Origin: Calendula officinalis
Lineage: Eukaryota; Streptophyta; Magnoliopsida; Asterales; Asteraceae
Direction of reading: 5' to 3'
NCBI GenBank assembly: GCA_963853835.1
Contig: OY970829.1
Span: forward strand, 2,710,446 to 2,774,445
Length of the DNA stretch: 64,000 bases
The notes under the pieces: generated by a model
What the model saw: the letters and a program-made list of their open reading frames with translations, nothing else
Told to the model about the DNA's origin: nothing
The model's database searches: none
Part shown: in pieces, positions 1 to 9,307 of the stretch
Layout of the letters: each line of letters opens with the position of its first letter
Numbering within the stretch: position 1 is the stretch's first letter
Position numbers and translations under genes: made by a program

Positions 1-224
1 GCAAGTTTGGCCCATTTGGGCACTAAAGGCTTAAGATTGATTTTTGACCGTTTGGATCTAACGGGATTAATTGAATGTTTACATACATATTGTTGACTAA
101 TTCGGGATGAGAAAAGGTTGACGGTAATAACCGCGGGAGAATGAGAATGGATACTCGGTAGAATGTAAATTGGAATTTCTTTTGAGTGATTCCGAGGACG
201 GAATCCTTTTAAGGGGAAGATAGT
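1..224 (+). mobile_element. 3' end of Ty3/gypsy-type retrotransposon internal region
   Basis: The DNA just before the LTR at 225 ends in a purine-rich stretch at 211-220 (AAGGGGAAGA), which fits the polypurine tract that primes plus-strand synthesis in LTR retrotransposons. No long open frame remains in these 224 bases, so this is probably the 3' untranslated end or a decayed end of the polyprotein. The rest of the element would lie left of the window. The assignment rests on position and the purine tract, not on recognised protein. Confidence 0.55.
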
Positions 225-1932
225 TGTAACGACCCGAAATTTGTAAATAAATAAATTGGATAAAAATATGATAAATAAGGATAAATCGTTTGAAGAACGT
301 AGGAATTGGTTTCGTGTCGTTTGGACACCGTATGAGAAAGTTATGGGCGAAACCGGGTCGAGACAAAGATGAAAAAGTGCAGCCCAGCTGCCTAAAGGAG
401 TTCGCGTCGCGAACTATGGATGGCGATCGCGAACTAGCTCCAGGGAGTTTGGCCTTTTATCGCGAAGAAGTTCACGTCCGATTAACGATCGCGAACTATG
501 AAAATCGCATAGTTAGCGACGCGAACTATTGTTCGCGTCGTGAACTCTTGTCGTGCAGCATTAAAATCGGGTTGGAGCTCATTTGATGAAATAGAAAACC
601 CTAGTTCTTCCTTTTGGCGATTTTGGAGCTCAAGTGCAGATCTTGGTTGATTTCTTCTCAAATCTTTGATAGATTTCACTCCTAGTCGAAGATTAAAGGT
701 ATATCTTCACTCTTTGATCTTTGTAGCTTAAGATCTATGTATTTGGGTGTATGGCTTTGAAACCCTAGCTCTTTGGGTTATGGGTTATGGTGATATAAGT
801 GTTGTATACACTTAATAGATGGTGTATTAACAAGGGAAACAAGTGTATGATTATGATTTGTAAGAATCTTAAGGGTTGGTTAAACCTAGGGTTTGGTAAA
901 TCACCATATTTGGGGGAAATGGATTGATGGGTGTTATCTAGAGGTAGATGAACACATTATTAGTAGATTGTGATGTTGAACATTGTATGATCATTGTTTT
1001 AGGCTTTCGGTGACATCTTGGAAAGTCGGTGAAATTGTGGAAGCAAAAGTATTGGTGTCAAGAACACGGTTTGAGCATCATATTGCTAAGGTGAGTACGT
1101 GTGGAACTTTACTGAGTACATAGCCTATGAAATACATTTTTATACTTGTGTTACGGCCTATTTGCTTAATTGAATAGACTTATAGTTGTTTAGTTAGTTA
1201 TGAATTATTGTTAATATATAACTAACTGGTTTGATGATGAATGTGATAGTCGAGAACTAGTTTGACATAACCTTTGAGTTATGGTGAGAACGAGATGACG
1301 TGATGCTAGTTAGTTCGGGGGCAACCCGATAACTAGACATGGTGATGTTTCTAGCTAGTTCGGGGGCAACCCGATAGTTAGATAGGATAGTGTTTCCAGC
1401 TAGTTCGGGGGCAACCCGATAGTTGGATTTAAGGGTGCTTTTAGCTAGTTCGGGGGCAACCCGATAGTTGGGCACGTTAGAGTTGCTAGTTAGCTCAGGG
1501 GCAACCCGATAACTAGATATGTGTTGCTAGGAGAGCAAGGTTTGAAGCCACCATAGGGTGACTAAATAGATGGATGATATTACTTGTTGTTGATTACTTG
1601 GATAAACGATTATTATTATTAATGGGTCTAAACCCATGTATCTCACGAGACGTTTTTGTCTCACGTACTCCTTGTTTTGTTTTGCTATGTACTCAGGTTC
1701 GGGATCGAAGGTTTAGGTACGCATGGATAGAGATGCGGGGCCTAGAATAGAAGAACCTTAGATTGGATTTATGCTTAGCTTTGGTTTTGATCTATTTTGT
1801 AACACCAAACTTTATACTCTGATTTTCATACCAAAGGTTTTTGTAAATCCATATTTTGGAATAGTTCTTCCATTTGATGAAAAATGATTTATTTTGGGCA
1901 AATGTTTTGTGTTTAAAATTTGAGGTGTTACA
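225..1932 (+). mobile_element. 3' LTR of a gypsy-type retrotransposon
   Basis: The segment starts TGTAACGACCCG and ends GAGGTGTTACA, the TG...CA inverted ends typical of LTRs. It shares its layout with the solo LTRs at 9308-11590 and 54667-57171: a GTGAGTAC...ACTGAGTACATAG motif (about 1091-1125), a short tandem array (1308-1515), a GTCTC hairpin (about 1647-1662), and the same 3' end. The flanking 5 bp do not match (ATAGT versus CACGT). That fits a 3' LTR whose partner LTR lies outside the window. Length is 1708 bp. Confidence 0.75.
1308..1515 (+). repeat. Five-copy ~45-bp tandem array inside the LTR
   Basis: Five degenerate copies of about 45 bp each contain TTCGGGGGCAACCCGAT or a close variant (the last copy reads CTCAGGGGCAACCCGAT). 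Each copy can fold as CGGG/CCCG around a short loop. Read on the minus strand the array gives a repeated YRVAPELA peptide, which is a by-product of the repeat and not a gene. Confidence 0.85.
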
Positions 1933-2363
1933 CACGTAATTCGAACTTAAGACAATCTTTTAATTAAATTAAGTATTTTGGATTAATATATGTAACAATA
2001 TAATAATTCTCCCTCATGTTTTACCAACTGGGATATTATGCAATTATGTTTTGCATTTCAGATTGAAAAGCAAATTGATGAATGTAAAGTATTCCATAGA
2101 GTATAGAATTGGCAATTATTGACGACATGAAACACAACTCAACACAAGAACCTTTGAAGTCCGGTATTTAAATGTGTTTGGGTCATATGGTCAAATATTG
2201 TGATTGCCGAGAGACTTTCGGGTAGAATTGACGAGTTGAAAACTATTCTTAGTCAGTTTTCTTTTTTAACGTAAATAAATTGATTCATAGTGTTCGCAGG
2301 GCGATCCAAGTGGTGTACGTCTTCTCGGTTAAATCTAAAGATTAATTATAGACAACATAACTA
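1933..2363. other. No gene recognised
   Basis: AT-rich DNA between the gypsy LTR and the split Stowaway MITE. I see no supported coding exon, tRNA or terminal repeat here. Confidence 0.5.
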
Positions 2364-2652
2364 ATTCCCCTTTTGCGGTAATTCAAAATAAGTAACACAT
2401 TTTTCTTTTTGGGGTAATTCAAAATAAGTGATACACTTTGAAAAATTATCTTATTTAGCAAAAAATAGTGGGACATACACCCACTAACTATCTATTTTAA
2501 CAAAGTGAAATGACTCATTTACTCTTACTTTTTACATTTAAACATCATTAACCCCACTTCTCTACTATCTATAATGTATATAGGACCTTTCCTTAAATAG
2601 CAGGCTGAAAAATTCTTACTATTTTTGGAATTTATCACTTTTGCTAAAAAAA

Positions 2653-2733
2653 TGCTAGACGCTGGATTCGAACTCGTGACCAACTCTTAATTGAAAGAGC
2701 CTGAAACCACCAGTTGATCTACTAAAGAATATA
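2653..2733 (-). repeat. tRNA-like / SINE-type segment
   Basis: On the minus strand this reads as a tRNA-like sequence: an A-box-like TAGATCAACTGG followed about 40 nt later by a B-box-like GAGTTCGAATCC. It is probably a tRNA-derived SINE head or tRNA relic inside the Helitron. I did not establish a full cloverleaf or a poly(A) tail. Confidence 0.45.
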
Positions 2734-2953
2734 TGAATTAGTAGAACAACTTCCTTTATAAATATAGGTACAACAAACGTTTCAACAAATTTTGTGGCCC
2801 AAGTCAATTAATACCTTTCTTTGTCTACTATTTAACGGGTTTCAACAAATTCTGGTGCACTTGAATTGCATAAACTTTGTGACTTAATAGCAGGAGAAAG
2901 CATGCCTGATGGCAGGAGAAAACATGCCTATAATTCAATAATATATGTTTTGG

Positions 2954-3251
2954 TGACAACTTAAATGATGTCGTGCATACTGAAAAGAAATTGTATATGG
3001 TTTTTGAGTACCTAGAAGTAGACATGATGAAACACATGGACACTTGTCCAGAGTTATATGAGGATACGCATCATGTAGAACTGAGTAAAGGACTTAGATA
3101 AAAATAATAATTATAAGAACCATTCATATATTTCTTACATTATATAATTTTCGGTTATCTTGTATAAATTTTAGATGTTAGTTCATCAAATGTTAAGTGG
3201 TATTGCTTATTGTCATTCTCAAAGACTGTTGCATAGAGACCTCAAAATCAG
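2954..3251 (+). pseudogene. Captured CDKA (cdc2)-like kinase exon fragments
   Basis: Two exon-like blocks match plant A-type cyclin-dependent kinase. The first (2954-3099) translates to DVVHTEKKLYMVFEYLEVDM and MKHMDTCPELYED; this is the hinge region before helix D of CDKA (family form: VVHSEKRLYLVFEYLDLDL). The second (3175-3251) gives HQMLSGIAYCHSQRLLHRDL then K, including the catalytic-loop HRDLK. They are separated by an intron-like stretch ending TTTTAG, and the second block ends CAG before GT (3252). The capture was therefore of genomic DNA, not cDNA. The N-lobe, DFG segment and C-lobe are missing and the second exon end is altered (DLKIR for DLKPQ). It cannot encode a working kinase. 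Confidence 0.8.
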
Positions 3252-3416
3252 GTATTTGAATATTTGAATATAAATGGAACAAGGGATAACAAAAGAAATA
3301 ATGTTTTAAGCATAACAGTGGATCCAAATTCAACTCCAGCTTTCTATTCTAGAACACCACAATACAGGCTTGATCACGAACGCAAACTACAAATTTAGCA
3401 TAATATTTTCATCATT

Positions 3417-3656
3417 TTGTCAGTGAGATTTTTATTTTCAATTCTCTCTGGTATATTGATTGAACATTTTTTAAAACTGCAGATTACAACTACAGTTATT
3501 TGTACCAAGGGACAGTTGGTAGCGGTTCAACATTTTTCAATTCTCTCGGTGGCTGTTATTTGTGGTATCGTTTGTAGAAATACCGAGGGACAACTTTCTT
3601 TTCTCAAGTATGCAGTTTCTGTACCACCTAAAGTTTTCACATTTGCACACTGCTAA
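3417..3656 (+). other. Unassigned 79-codon ORF inside the Helitron
   Basis: This ORF begins TTG or GTG-like in context and contains repeated TTTTCAATTCTCTC words. I do not recognise the peptide. It may be another captured gene fragment or 3' UTR, because it lies between the CDKA exons and the Helitron 3' end. Treat it as weak. Confidence 0.15.
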
Positions 3657-4149
3657 GGACAATTGGGATGAGCTGTAATTTTTATATATTATATTGCTAA
3701 CGATCAACCCATGTTGTTCCTTTTGAAAGGTTTCTAATACAAAATTTAATTTGTAGTTCTGGACAACTACACCCACTATGTATGTAGATTCTAGATATAC
3801 ATATATTATATATGTTTATGAGCATATGTTTAAAAAACTTAACTTGTTGATTTTAATACCCATTTAATTTTGTTTGGTTGTGTCAATTTTTGGTCTCTTC
3901 TTCCTATTTGTCTGATTGAGGATGACTTGTTGTCGAGATTTGCCCCATTTATCCCGATTTTGACCAAATTTTAAGGGCCATAAAGGTGGTATGTTGCCAC
4001 CACCTAATTTTGTTAGATTTTAAATAAGTATTATAGACATGTTGCTCACCAACAAAATATTTTCTCTTTCCTACCACTTGCTCCATTGCGTGTGTAGACT
4101 ATTATCTTTTATCTACTATATGAAAAGCATTTAGGCCTTGCAAGACTTC

Positions 4150-4226
4150 AAAGTGGCGATGCAAGATTCGAACTTGCGACCTTTATGTTAATAGCAAGGG
4201 TTTTAGCCAACTGAGCAACTAAGTCA
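4150..4226 (-). repeat. tRNA-like / SINE-type segment
   Basis: The minus strand shows TTGCTCAGTTGG (A-box-like) and AAGTTCGAATCTTGC (B-box with T-stem pairing), about 70 nt overall, like a tRNA body ending in ATCGCCA. It lies near the 3' end of the Helitron. A tRNA-derived SINE or tRNA pseudogene is more likely than a working tRNA, because the anticodon arm pairs poorly. Confidence 0.5.
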
Positions 4227-4569
4227 GATGCTACTTATATTTATTGTTGCTGCTTTGAATGGAAGATCAAAGGCGATATGTAGCCTTTCAAAGTAAATAG
4301 TCTAAGATGACATGTTGCTACCAGAAACTTTTGTTCGCCGCATAATATTGTTTCAGGGTATCCGCCGCCGCATTGCGCGGGTACCATGCTAGTTATTCAA
4401 AAAGTGTGGAATCCATTCCCCACTAACCATCCAATTAATCTAATTTAATCATCATTATAATCTTTTGTCTCAAAAGTCGTGAAACACAAAGTGTGTCACT
4501 TATTTTGAATCGGAGGAAGTATAATTATACTTCCTCCTGGTCTTTTTGTAATGTGATGAGCATGTCGAA

Positions 4570-4955
4570 ATTCTTATAATTAAGACTGGGTGATTCTCAA
4601 ATTTAGACCAAATGAAACAAAATTTCCCAAGTATAGACTTATATTTCAATTCTTCTCAAAATAGACCGTGTTACACCACTAGAACGCCGTCACATGTCCG
4701 AGTTAGTGCTGCTTAACCTTGTTACTACTGCTCGTTAGTACTGTTCAATCTTGTTACTACTGCTCTAAACCTTGTTACCACTACTCGTTAAAACTGCTCA
4801 ACATTGTTACTACTGCTTGTTAGTACTGCTCAACACTTAGTGCTGCTCCGTTAGTGTTGCTCCCAGTTAGTGCTGCTCATGTCTCCCAGTCGCACGGGAT
4901 ATTTTGGGAAAATTGAAGTCTATCAGTCTTAAATGGAAGTCTCTCACTTTTTTAG
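4570..4955 (+). repeat. Dispersed repeat with ACTGCTC array, copy 1
   Basis: The segment begins GGTGATTCTCAAATTTAGAC and ends near CAGTCTTAAATGGAAGTCT. Its core (about 4710-4885) is a degenerate array built from GTTACTACTGCTC and GTTAGTACTGCTCAAC. A second full copy lies at 11650-12037, so this is a dispersed element. No coding capacity and no clear target duplication were seen; the class is unknown. Confidence 0.65.
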
Positions 4956-4969
4956 TGTATTTTAATAAT

Positions 4970-5164
4970 AGGAAATGCTAAACATTGCCCTAAGGGCAAT
5001 GGTTAAGAAATTCTTTTGGCATAAAGTAATTGTAAATTAACTAATAAAAACCATCCCCCATGAATTTTAATAACCACCTTAGATTAGTTATGCTCCATAA
5101 TTTGTACATTAACCATTTTAATCTCCCTTAACCATTACCCTTAAGACAATGGTTAGCAAAACCC
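4970..5164. mobile_element. MULE-type MITE with 9-bp TSD
   Basis: The terminal inverted repeats run from AGGAAATGCTAAACATTG at the left to the reverse complement of GGGTTTTGCTAACCATTG at the right. The flanks carry TTTAATAAT at 4961-4969 and 5165-5173, a perfect 9-bp duplication as expected for Mutator-like elements. The internal DNA is 195 bp, AT-rich and non-coding. It belongs to the same family as 9118-9272. Confidence 0.8.
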
Positions 5165-5173
5165 TTTAATAAT

Positions 5174-5811
5174 TAATTCATTAAGACTCCTTTGATGTTC
5201 AAAAAATATATAATATTAACTCATCAACCCAATTGTGTAAACTGAGTAGTGTTACTAGAAACCGACCAAAAACTATAACCCCTAATTTAAAAAAGAAGGT
5301 TAAATGAATATTTGCTCATATATATTTTTTTTCAGTATTTAATGCAGGAATCTTATGTTTTAATTTGGAAAGACAACCATGATTAGCAACGGGTCCATGG
5401 GTCAATAATAGTCGGGTCAACTATAAGTTCAAAATCCACTATGAATTGAATATAGACACACACAACCAACCGCCGCTTTTATTTGGTATTTGAAGCAATA
5501 AGAGAACGTACGACTTCAAGGATAGCACGTGTTGAAAAAATGGCCACGACACTAGACACGGAAATAACATTAATATGGACGCGTGTTATGGCAGGGGACA
5601 ACGTTGTCAATGTCATGCCACGTGGCGTCCTTACATTCGTTCATTTCAGAGTCAGTAGCCCCTCTATCCCCACTTGCCACTTGTTGCATTTATGACTCCC
5701 TCTGCCAGTTGGACTCTACACACAAAACCCTCTCTTACGCTACCTCATTCTTTTCAATAAAAGGTAAAATAGTAATAATTGTACTATAACTATTTTTAGT
5801 ATTACGTAAAA
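5174..5811. other. No gene recognised
   Basis: Unassigned DNA. The frames at 5483-5789 are short and overlap without a recognisable product. The sequence has somewhat higher GC (about 5500-5720) with CACGTG and CCACGTGG motifs, so a decayed promoter or gene fragment is possible but unsupported. Confidence 0.4.
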
Positions 5812-5830
5812 TAGATCACGATGAAATATA

Positions 5831-5996
5831 TATATTTTTTTTTGAACGGCAAGTTAGTAAATAATCCACAAGGGGCAGTATGTCTTCCCTCGAACTTTCC
5901 ACCTTTTTGTCTACAACGGGACTTGAACCTATGACCAATAGGTCATGGGCAACACCTTAAATCCACCTTAGATACCACTAGGCTACAAGCCTTGGG
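5831..5996 (-). mobile_element. Full-length SINE with 19-bp target duplication
   Basis: Read on the minus strand it has a tRNA-like head (CTAGTGGTATCTAAGG, then GGTTCAAGTCCCG as B box), a body, and a tail ending GCCGTTCAAAAAAAA. It is flanked by a perfect 19-bp direct repeat, TAGATCACGATGAAATATA, at 5812-5830 and 5997-6015. That is the signature of LINE-assisted retroposition. The same family is seen at 12130-12235 and in each unit of the tandem array (34649-34772). Confidence 0.9.
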
Positions 5997-6040
5997 TAGA
6001 TCACGATGAAATATAAAAGTATGAATTCTATACTGATCAG

Positions 6041-6651
6041 TAGGGGTGTGCATGAGGCGGTTTGGGGCGGTTTTAGGCTCAAACCGAACCGAATCCGCTA
6101 ATTCGATTTTAGGATTTTCAAATCCAATGGTTTTAGTTTCTAACGGTTTTTAATCTTTAACGGTTCGGTTTCAGTTATAAAACCGAATCCACCTCGTTTT
6201 AAACATAGATACATAATTTCATGCACTAATCTTTATTTTTTCAAAATTACATACAAATTTTAGTACTAATATCTAACTTACATCATTAAGTTTAATGTCT
6301 ATTAACATATTTCAACAATGAATACCATTTTCAGCCCAAAATTCAAACTATAAACGTATTTTATAGCATATAATAACGATATAAGCACTAATGAACCATA
6401 GTAGATGGACTTTCAAATACTTAAATAGATCGACTTCTTATTTAATAAATATAAAATTAAAAAAAATATATAATATATTAAATATTAGTGGGACGGTTTC
6501 TTAATGGGGGCGGTTTTTTGTTAAAACTGAAACCGAACCGAATCCATGGGTTTTTTAAAATCTAAAACCAAACCGTCGGTTTTGAAATGGTTTCGGTTTT
6601 ATCGGTTTTAACGGATTGGTTTCGGTTTTTCGGTTTTTATGCTCACCCCTA
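6041..6651. mobile_element. hAT-type MITE (TAGGGGTG ends)
   Basis: The ends are TAGGGGTGTGCAT and ATGCTCACCCCTA in inverted orientation. Flanks CTGATCAG (6033-6040) and CTGACTAG (6652-6659) match at 6 of 8 positions, consistent with an 8-bp hAT duplication that has mutated. The interior is full of GGTTTCGGTTTT and its complement, so the 611-bp element can fold extensively. It has no coding capacity. Confidence 0.8.
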
Positions 6652-6664
6652 CTGACTAGTACGG

Positions 6665-6865
6665 TACAACGGCGGTGTGTAACATGTATATCCTAAGGCG
6701 ACGATAATGATGATTGGTGGCGGCAGTAGTGATTGTGGCGATATGTGATGATAGTGGTTGGCGGGTGATGGCGATGGTGGTGGACCGGTGGTGGGTGGCG
6801 ATAGTGATCCGTAGTGATGATAGGGGGTGGTGAGTAGTGATGATTGTGATATGTGATGGTCAATA
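6665..6865 (+). repeat. GTG/GAT-rich degenerate minisatellite
   Basis: A purine-rich, degenerate tandem tract of GGTGGTGG, GATGGTGG and GTGATGAT words. It has no terminal repeats and no convincing ORF. Confidence 0.55.
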
Positions 6866-7485
6866 CAATTATGTGCTTAGGACCTTAGGTATTAGTAAAT
6901 ATAATAATGTACATAAATAATTACAGTTAAATCATCAACATTTGATTTAGTAACTCGGTTGGTTAGACTCCTTGTTAATAACATGAGGATCGCATGCTCG
7001 ACTCTTAAGGCTATCAGATTTTCTAAAACATTTCTCGAAATAACAAGTTTTTGGATGAAAATTAAGATTTGCTCATTTTTAAATGTCCCGAATACATTAT
7101 ATATTGTTAAGATAAACAAAAAATTTGAAATTATAAAGTGATAAATAGATAACACTAAATATAAAATTTACAAATTTTTTAAATAAAAGACTAGCTAGGA
7201 GTTTTAGTATTATTATCACTCTAGTCTCTAACCCCTTACAATTTACTATGTAGTTCAACCATGAAAATAATAGAAGCTTGAAATGGTCCTTATCTAAGAA
7301 ACATAAACTATTTTCCTTTAAAAGAGGTTGTTTCTAACTTTGTAAATAAATTGAACTAAACCCCGAATACAGTGCATGCCTTCAGTTTTTCGGGATCCTA
7401 AGCGAAGACTTATTTTGGGGCCCATATCATAATTGTGAATATAAATATTAACTTATTACTTCAATCACCTTCACATTCGTAAAGC
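6866..7485. other. No gene recognised
   Basis: AT-rich DNA. ORFs on both strands between 6892 and 7155 overlap each other and show no family features. A decayed repeat with GGGGCCCATATC words lies near 7418. Confidence 0.4.
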
Positions 7486-7495
7486 ATTAGAGTAT

Positions 7496-7543
7496 TGGCT
7501 TTGCCGAAGCTCTCGGGTCACTCCCGTTGCCGTTAAAAAAAAA
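7496..7543 (+). mobile_element. Short 5'-truncated retroposed fragment with poly(A)
   Basis: A 48-bp insert ending TTGCCGTTAAAAAAAAA is flanked by ATTAGAGTAT at 7486-7495 and 7544-7553. The tail resembles the SINE 3' end (CCGTTCAAAA). This is probably a severely truncated SINE insertion. Confidence 0.6.
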
Positions 7544-7553
7544 ATTAGAGTAT

Positions 7554-9108
7554 AATCGCTTAGAAGATGAAGATAAAAATTATGATAGTCTTTAAGTTGT
7601 CCAAAAAATAAGTAAGGTTTAAAAATTATGGACCCCAATTTGATATTTTATTGTAGGTTTAGGCCTACAATTCCTGCCTCAGGGCCAGTATTGTTTCAGG
7701 AATTTCCTCATCTTGTTAGTTTTTCCGGAATCTAATATATCATGAATAAACGGATCCATAGTTTCCATTTGATAAACAACAACGTTACACCAATTCAAAA
7801 CCATATCCACAACTCTCTGATTTTAGAACATGTGTAAATATCACTTCTTATATAAAAAGTGTTGTGTATAAATATAAATTGCTATTTACAAATCACCTCA
7901 ATTAGTCACGTGAAAATGAGTAAAATTGACTGGTTTTGAACATTAGTAAGTTTGGTAAGCATTTCATCCTTATCCAAAATGACCTATTTAGCCTTATCTT
8001 GTAATAAAGTCAAAGTTTTTCCATTGTTCTAGGAGTAAAGTTTGGTAGCTAAAGAGTGGTTGTAAGATTCTCCTACCAATGTTTGCAATTAAGTTTAACC
8101 ATGTGGTTACAAATAACCATGTCTTTAATTTGAGTATTCCATCTAACATCTATGAACAAACAACCAATAACCCACCGATTAAGGATCATACAAACTGCCA
8201 ATAATTGGATATTCAATTGTTAAGTATACACATGTGTATGCTTTGAAAATGGGGATATTTTGTATTTAACGTCAAAATTTATGAAGTTGTTGTATGTGTC
8301 GTAAAATCAGGCTTATGGATAAGAAGATCGCAACGACCTTCTATAATGAGATTTCTTTGCGTCATCTTGGACGTCACATTTATAACAAACTTCATAAATA
8401 TCTAATCGTGTTAGAAACTTATCTGTTATTACTTGTAGGGGTACTACTTACCGTGTCGCTGGCTTCGTTGACTAGGTTTTTTATTCTCATTGCAGTAAAT
8501 GTAACTTCAAGTTTAAATGAAGTGACAACAATTAAAAAGATAGAGACTTCAAAATCTTTTTAAAGGCTTTAAGATGTTCATCGAATTATAAGGTAATAAT
8601 ATTTGAAAGGAAAACTCCAAAACAATATAGTATGGCATTATTCTAGAATATAGAAATAATATTCAAACCTAAGATTTAAGAAAAACTTGAAAGCAAAAAA
8701 GTTTGAAATTGAAACACCTCATTAATTGTTTACAAAATATCTTAACAAGTTTTTTTCACATACCTAATGCCTTAATGGTCAAAATTCTCTATAAATTTTA
8801 GCCATTCATGTTTTCATTAACCATTTTTCTTACATACCCCATGCCTTAATTTTTCAAACTACCATAAAGAAACTTCTTAGGTGCCTGTGATTAGGATCTG
8901 GAAGTGATTATATGTTTAATGTGTTTTGAGAATACAAATAATTTAAAATACGTGTTTGACAAAATGAATACAAAAATCACTTATTTGCGCTTTTTATACC
9001 ACCAAACGTTGTTTTGGAAAAATGGGTAGGATAAGCTTATTACGTTTTGAAAACTAATTATTTACATTTTACATATTAACTAAGCAAATTATTAAATTTG
9101 CTAAAGAC
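7554..9108. other. No gene recognised
   Basis: AT-rich DNA. A frame at 8294-8563 would give an 89-residue peptide with a hydrophobic middle, but it has no recognisable family and no gene context. The block 8530-8780 resembles 12400-12650 (shared TTCTAGAAT, TTTAAGA and AAAGTTTGAAA words in the same order), suggesting two diverged copies of an unidentified repeat. Confidence 0.4.
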
Positions 9109-9117
9109 ATAAATTAA

Positions 9118-9272
9118 GGAAAATGATAATGACCGCCCTTATGGCTGTCAATAACAAGACAAAAATAATATAAAAACCGCCCCTGAATTTTAGGAACACT
9201 ACTCTATCCATTAATGTACAATCATTTTATGCATGTTAGAGAAAGCCCTAAGGGCTGTCATTAACAAAACCC
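9118..9272. mobile_element. MULE-type MITE with 9-bp TSD
   Basis: The inverted ends are GGAAAATGATAATGACCGCC and the complement of GGGTTTTGTTAATGACAGCC. A perfect 9-bp duplication, ATAAATTAA, lies at 9109-9117 and 9273-9281. The element is 155 bp, non-coding, and related to 4970-5164. Confidence 0.85.
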
Positions 9273-9307
9273 ATAAATTAAATATCTAATTATTGTGATT
9301 TCAAACA

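Larger units (their letters stand above)
2559..4392 (+). mobile_element. Helitron with captured kinase exons
   Basis: The element starts with TC (TCTCTACTATCTATAATG) and ends with CTAG at 4389-4392. It is preceded by a GC-rich hairpin at about 4363-4379 (CCGCCGC ATT GCGCGG, one bulged base), which matches Helitron termini. There is no target duplication, as expected for Helitrons. The empty site can be reconstructed because it lies inside a Stowaway MITE; here the insertion is between two T bases and not the usual A and T. The element encodes no Rep/helicase and is non-autonomous. It carries CDKA-like exons (2954-3251) and two tRNA-like segments. Confidence 0.78.
2364..4519 (+). mobile_element. 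Stowaway-type MITE split by a Helitron
   Basis: The left part (about 2364-2558) and right part (4393-4519) are the two halves of the Stowaway family that recurs in this window. The left half carries TTCAAAATAAGTGATACACT; the right half ends AATCGGAGGAAG followed by TA. Joining 2558 to 4393 restores the CACTTTATTC seen in intact copies (for example around 33816). The intervening 1834 bp is the Helitron at 2559-4392. The left terminus is degenerate, so its start is approximate. Confidence 0.8.

Noticed and set aside
1257..1475. Minus-strand ORF with repeated YRVAPELA peptide
   Set aside because: It is a direct reading of the LTR minisatellite and has no gene context.
4150..4226. Functional nuclear tRNA gene
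   Set aside because: A and B boxes are present, but the anticodon arm pairs poorly and the segment sits in a Helitron. A SINE or tRNA relic is more likely.
8294..8563. 89-codon ORF with a hydrophobic segment
   Set aside because: No recognisable family, no promoter or splice context, and located in repeat-rich AT DNA. A fragment of an old element cannot be excluded.
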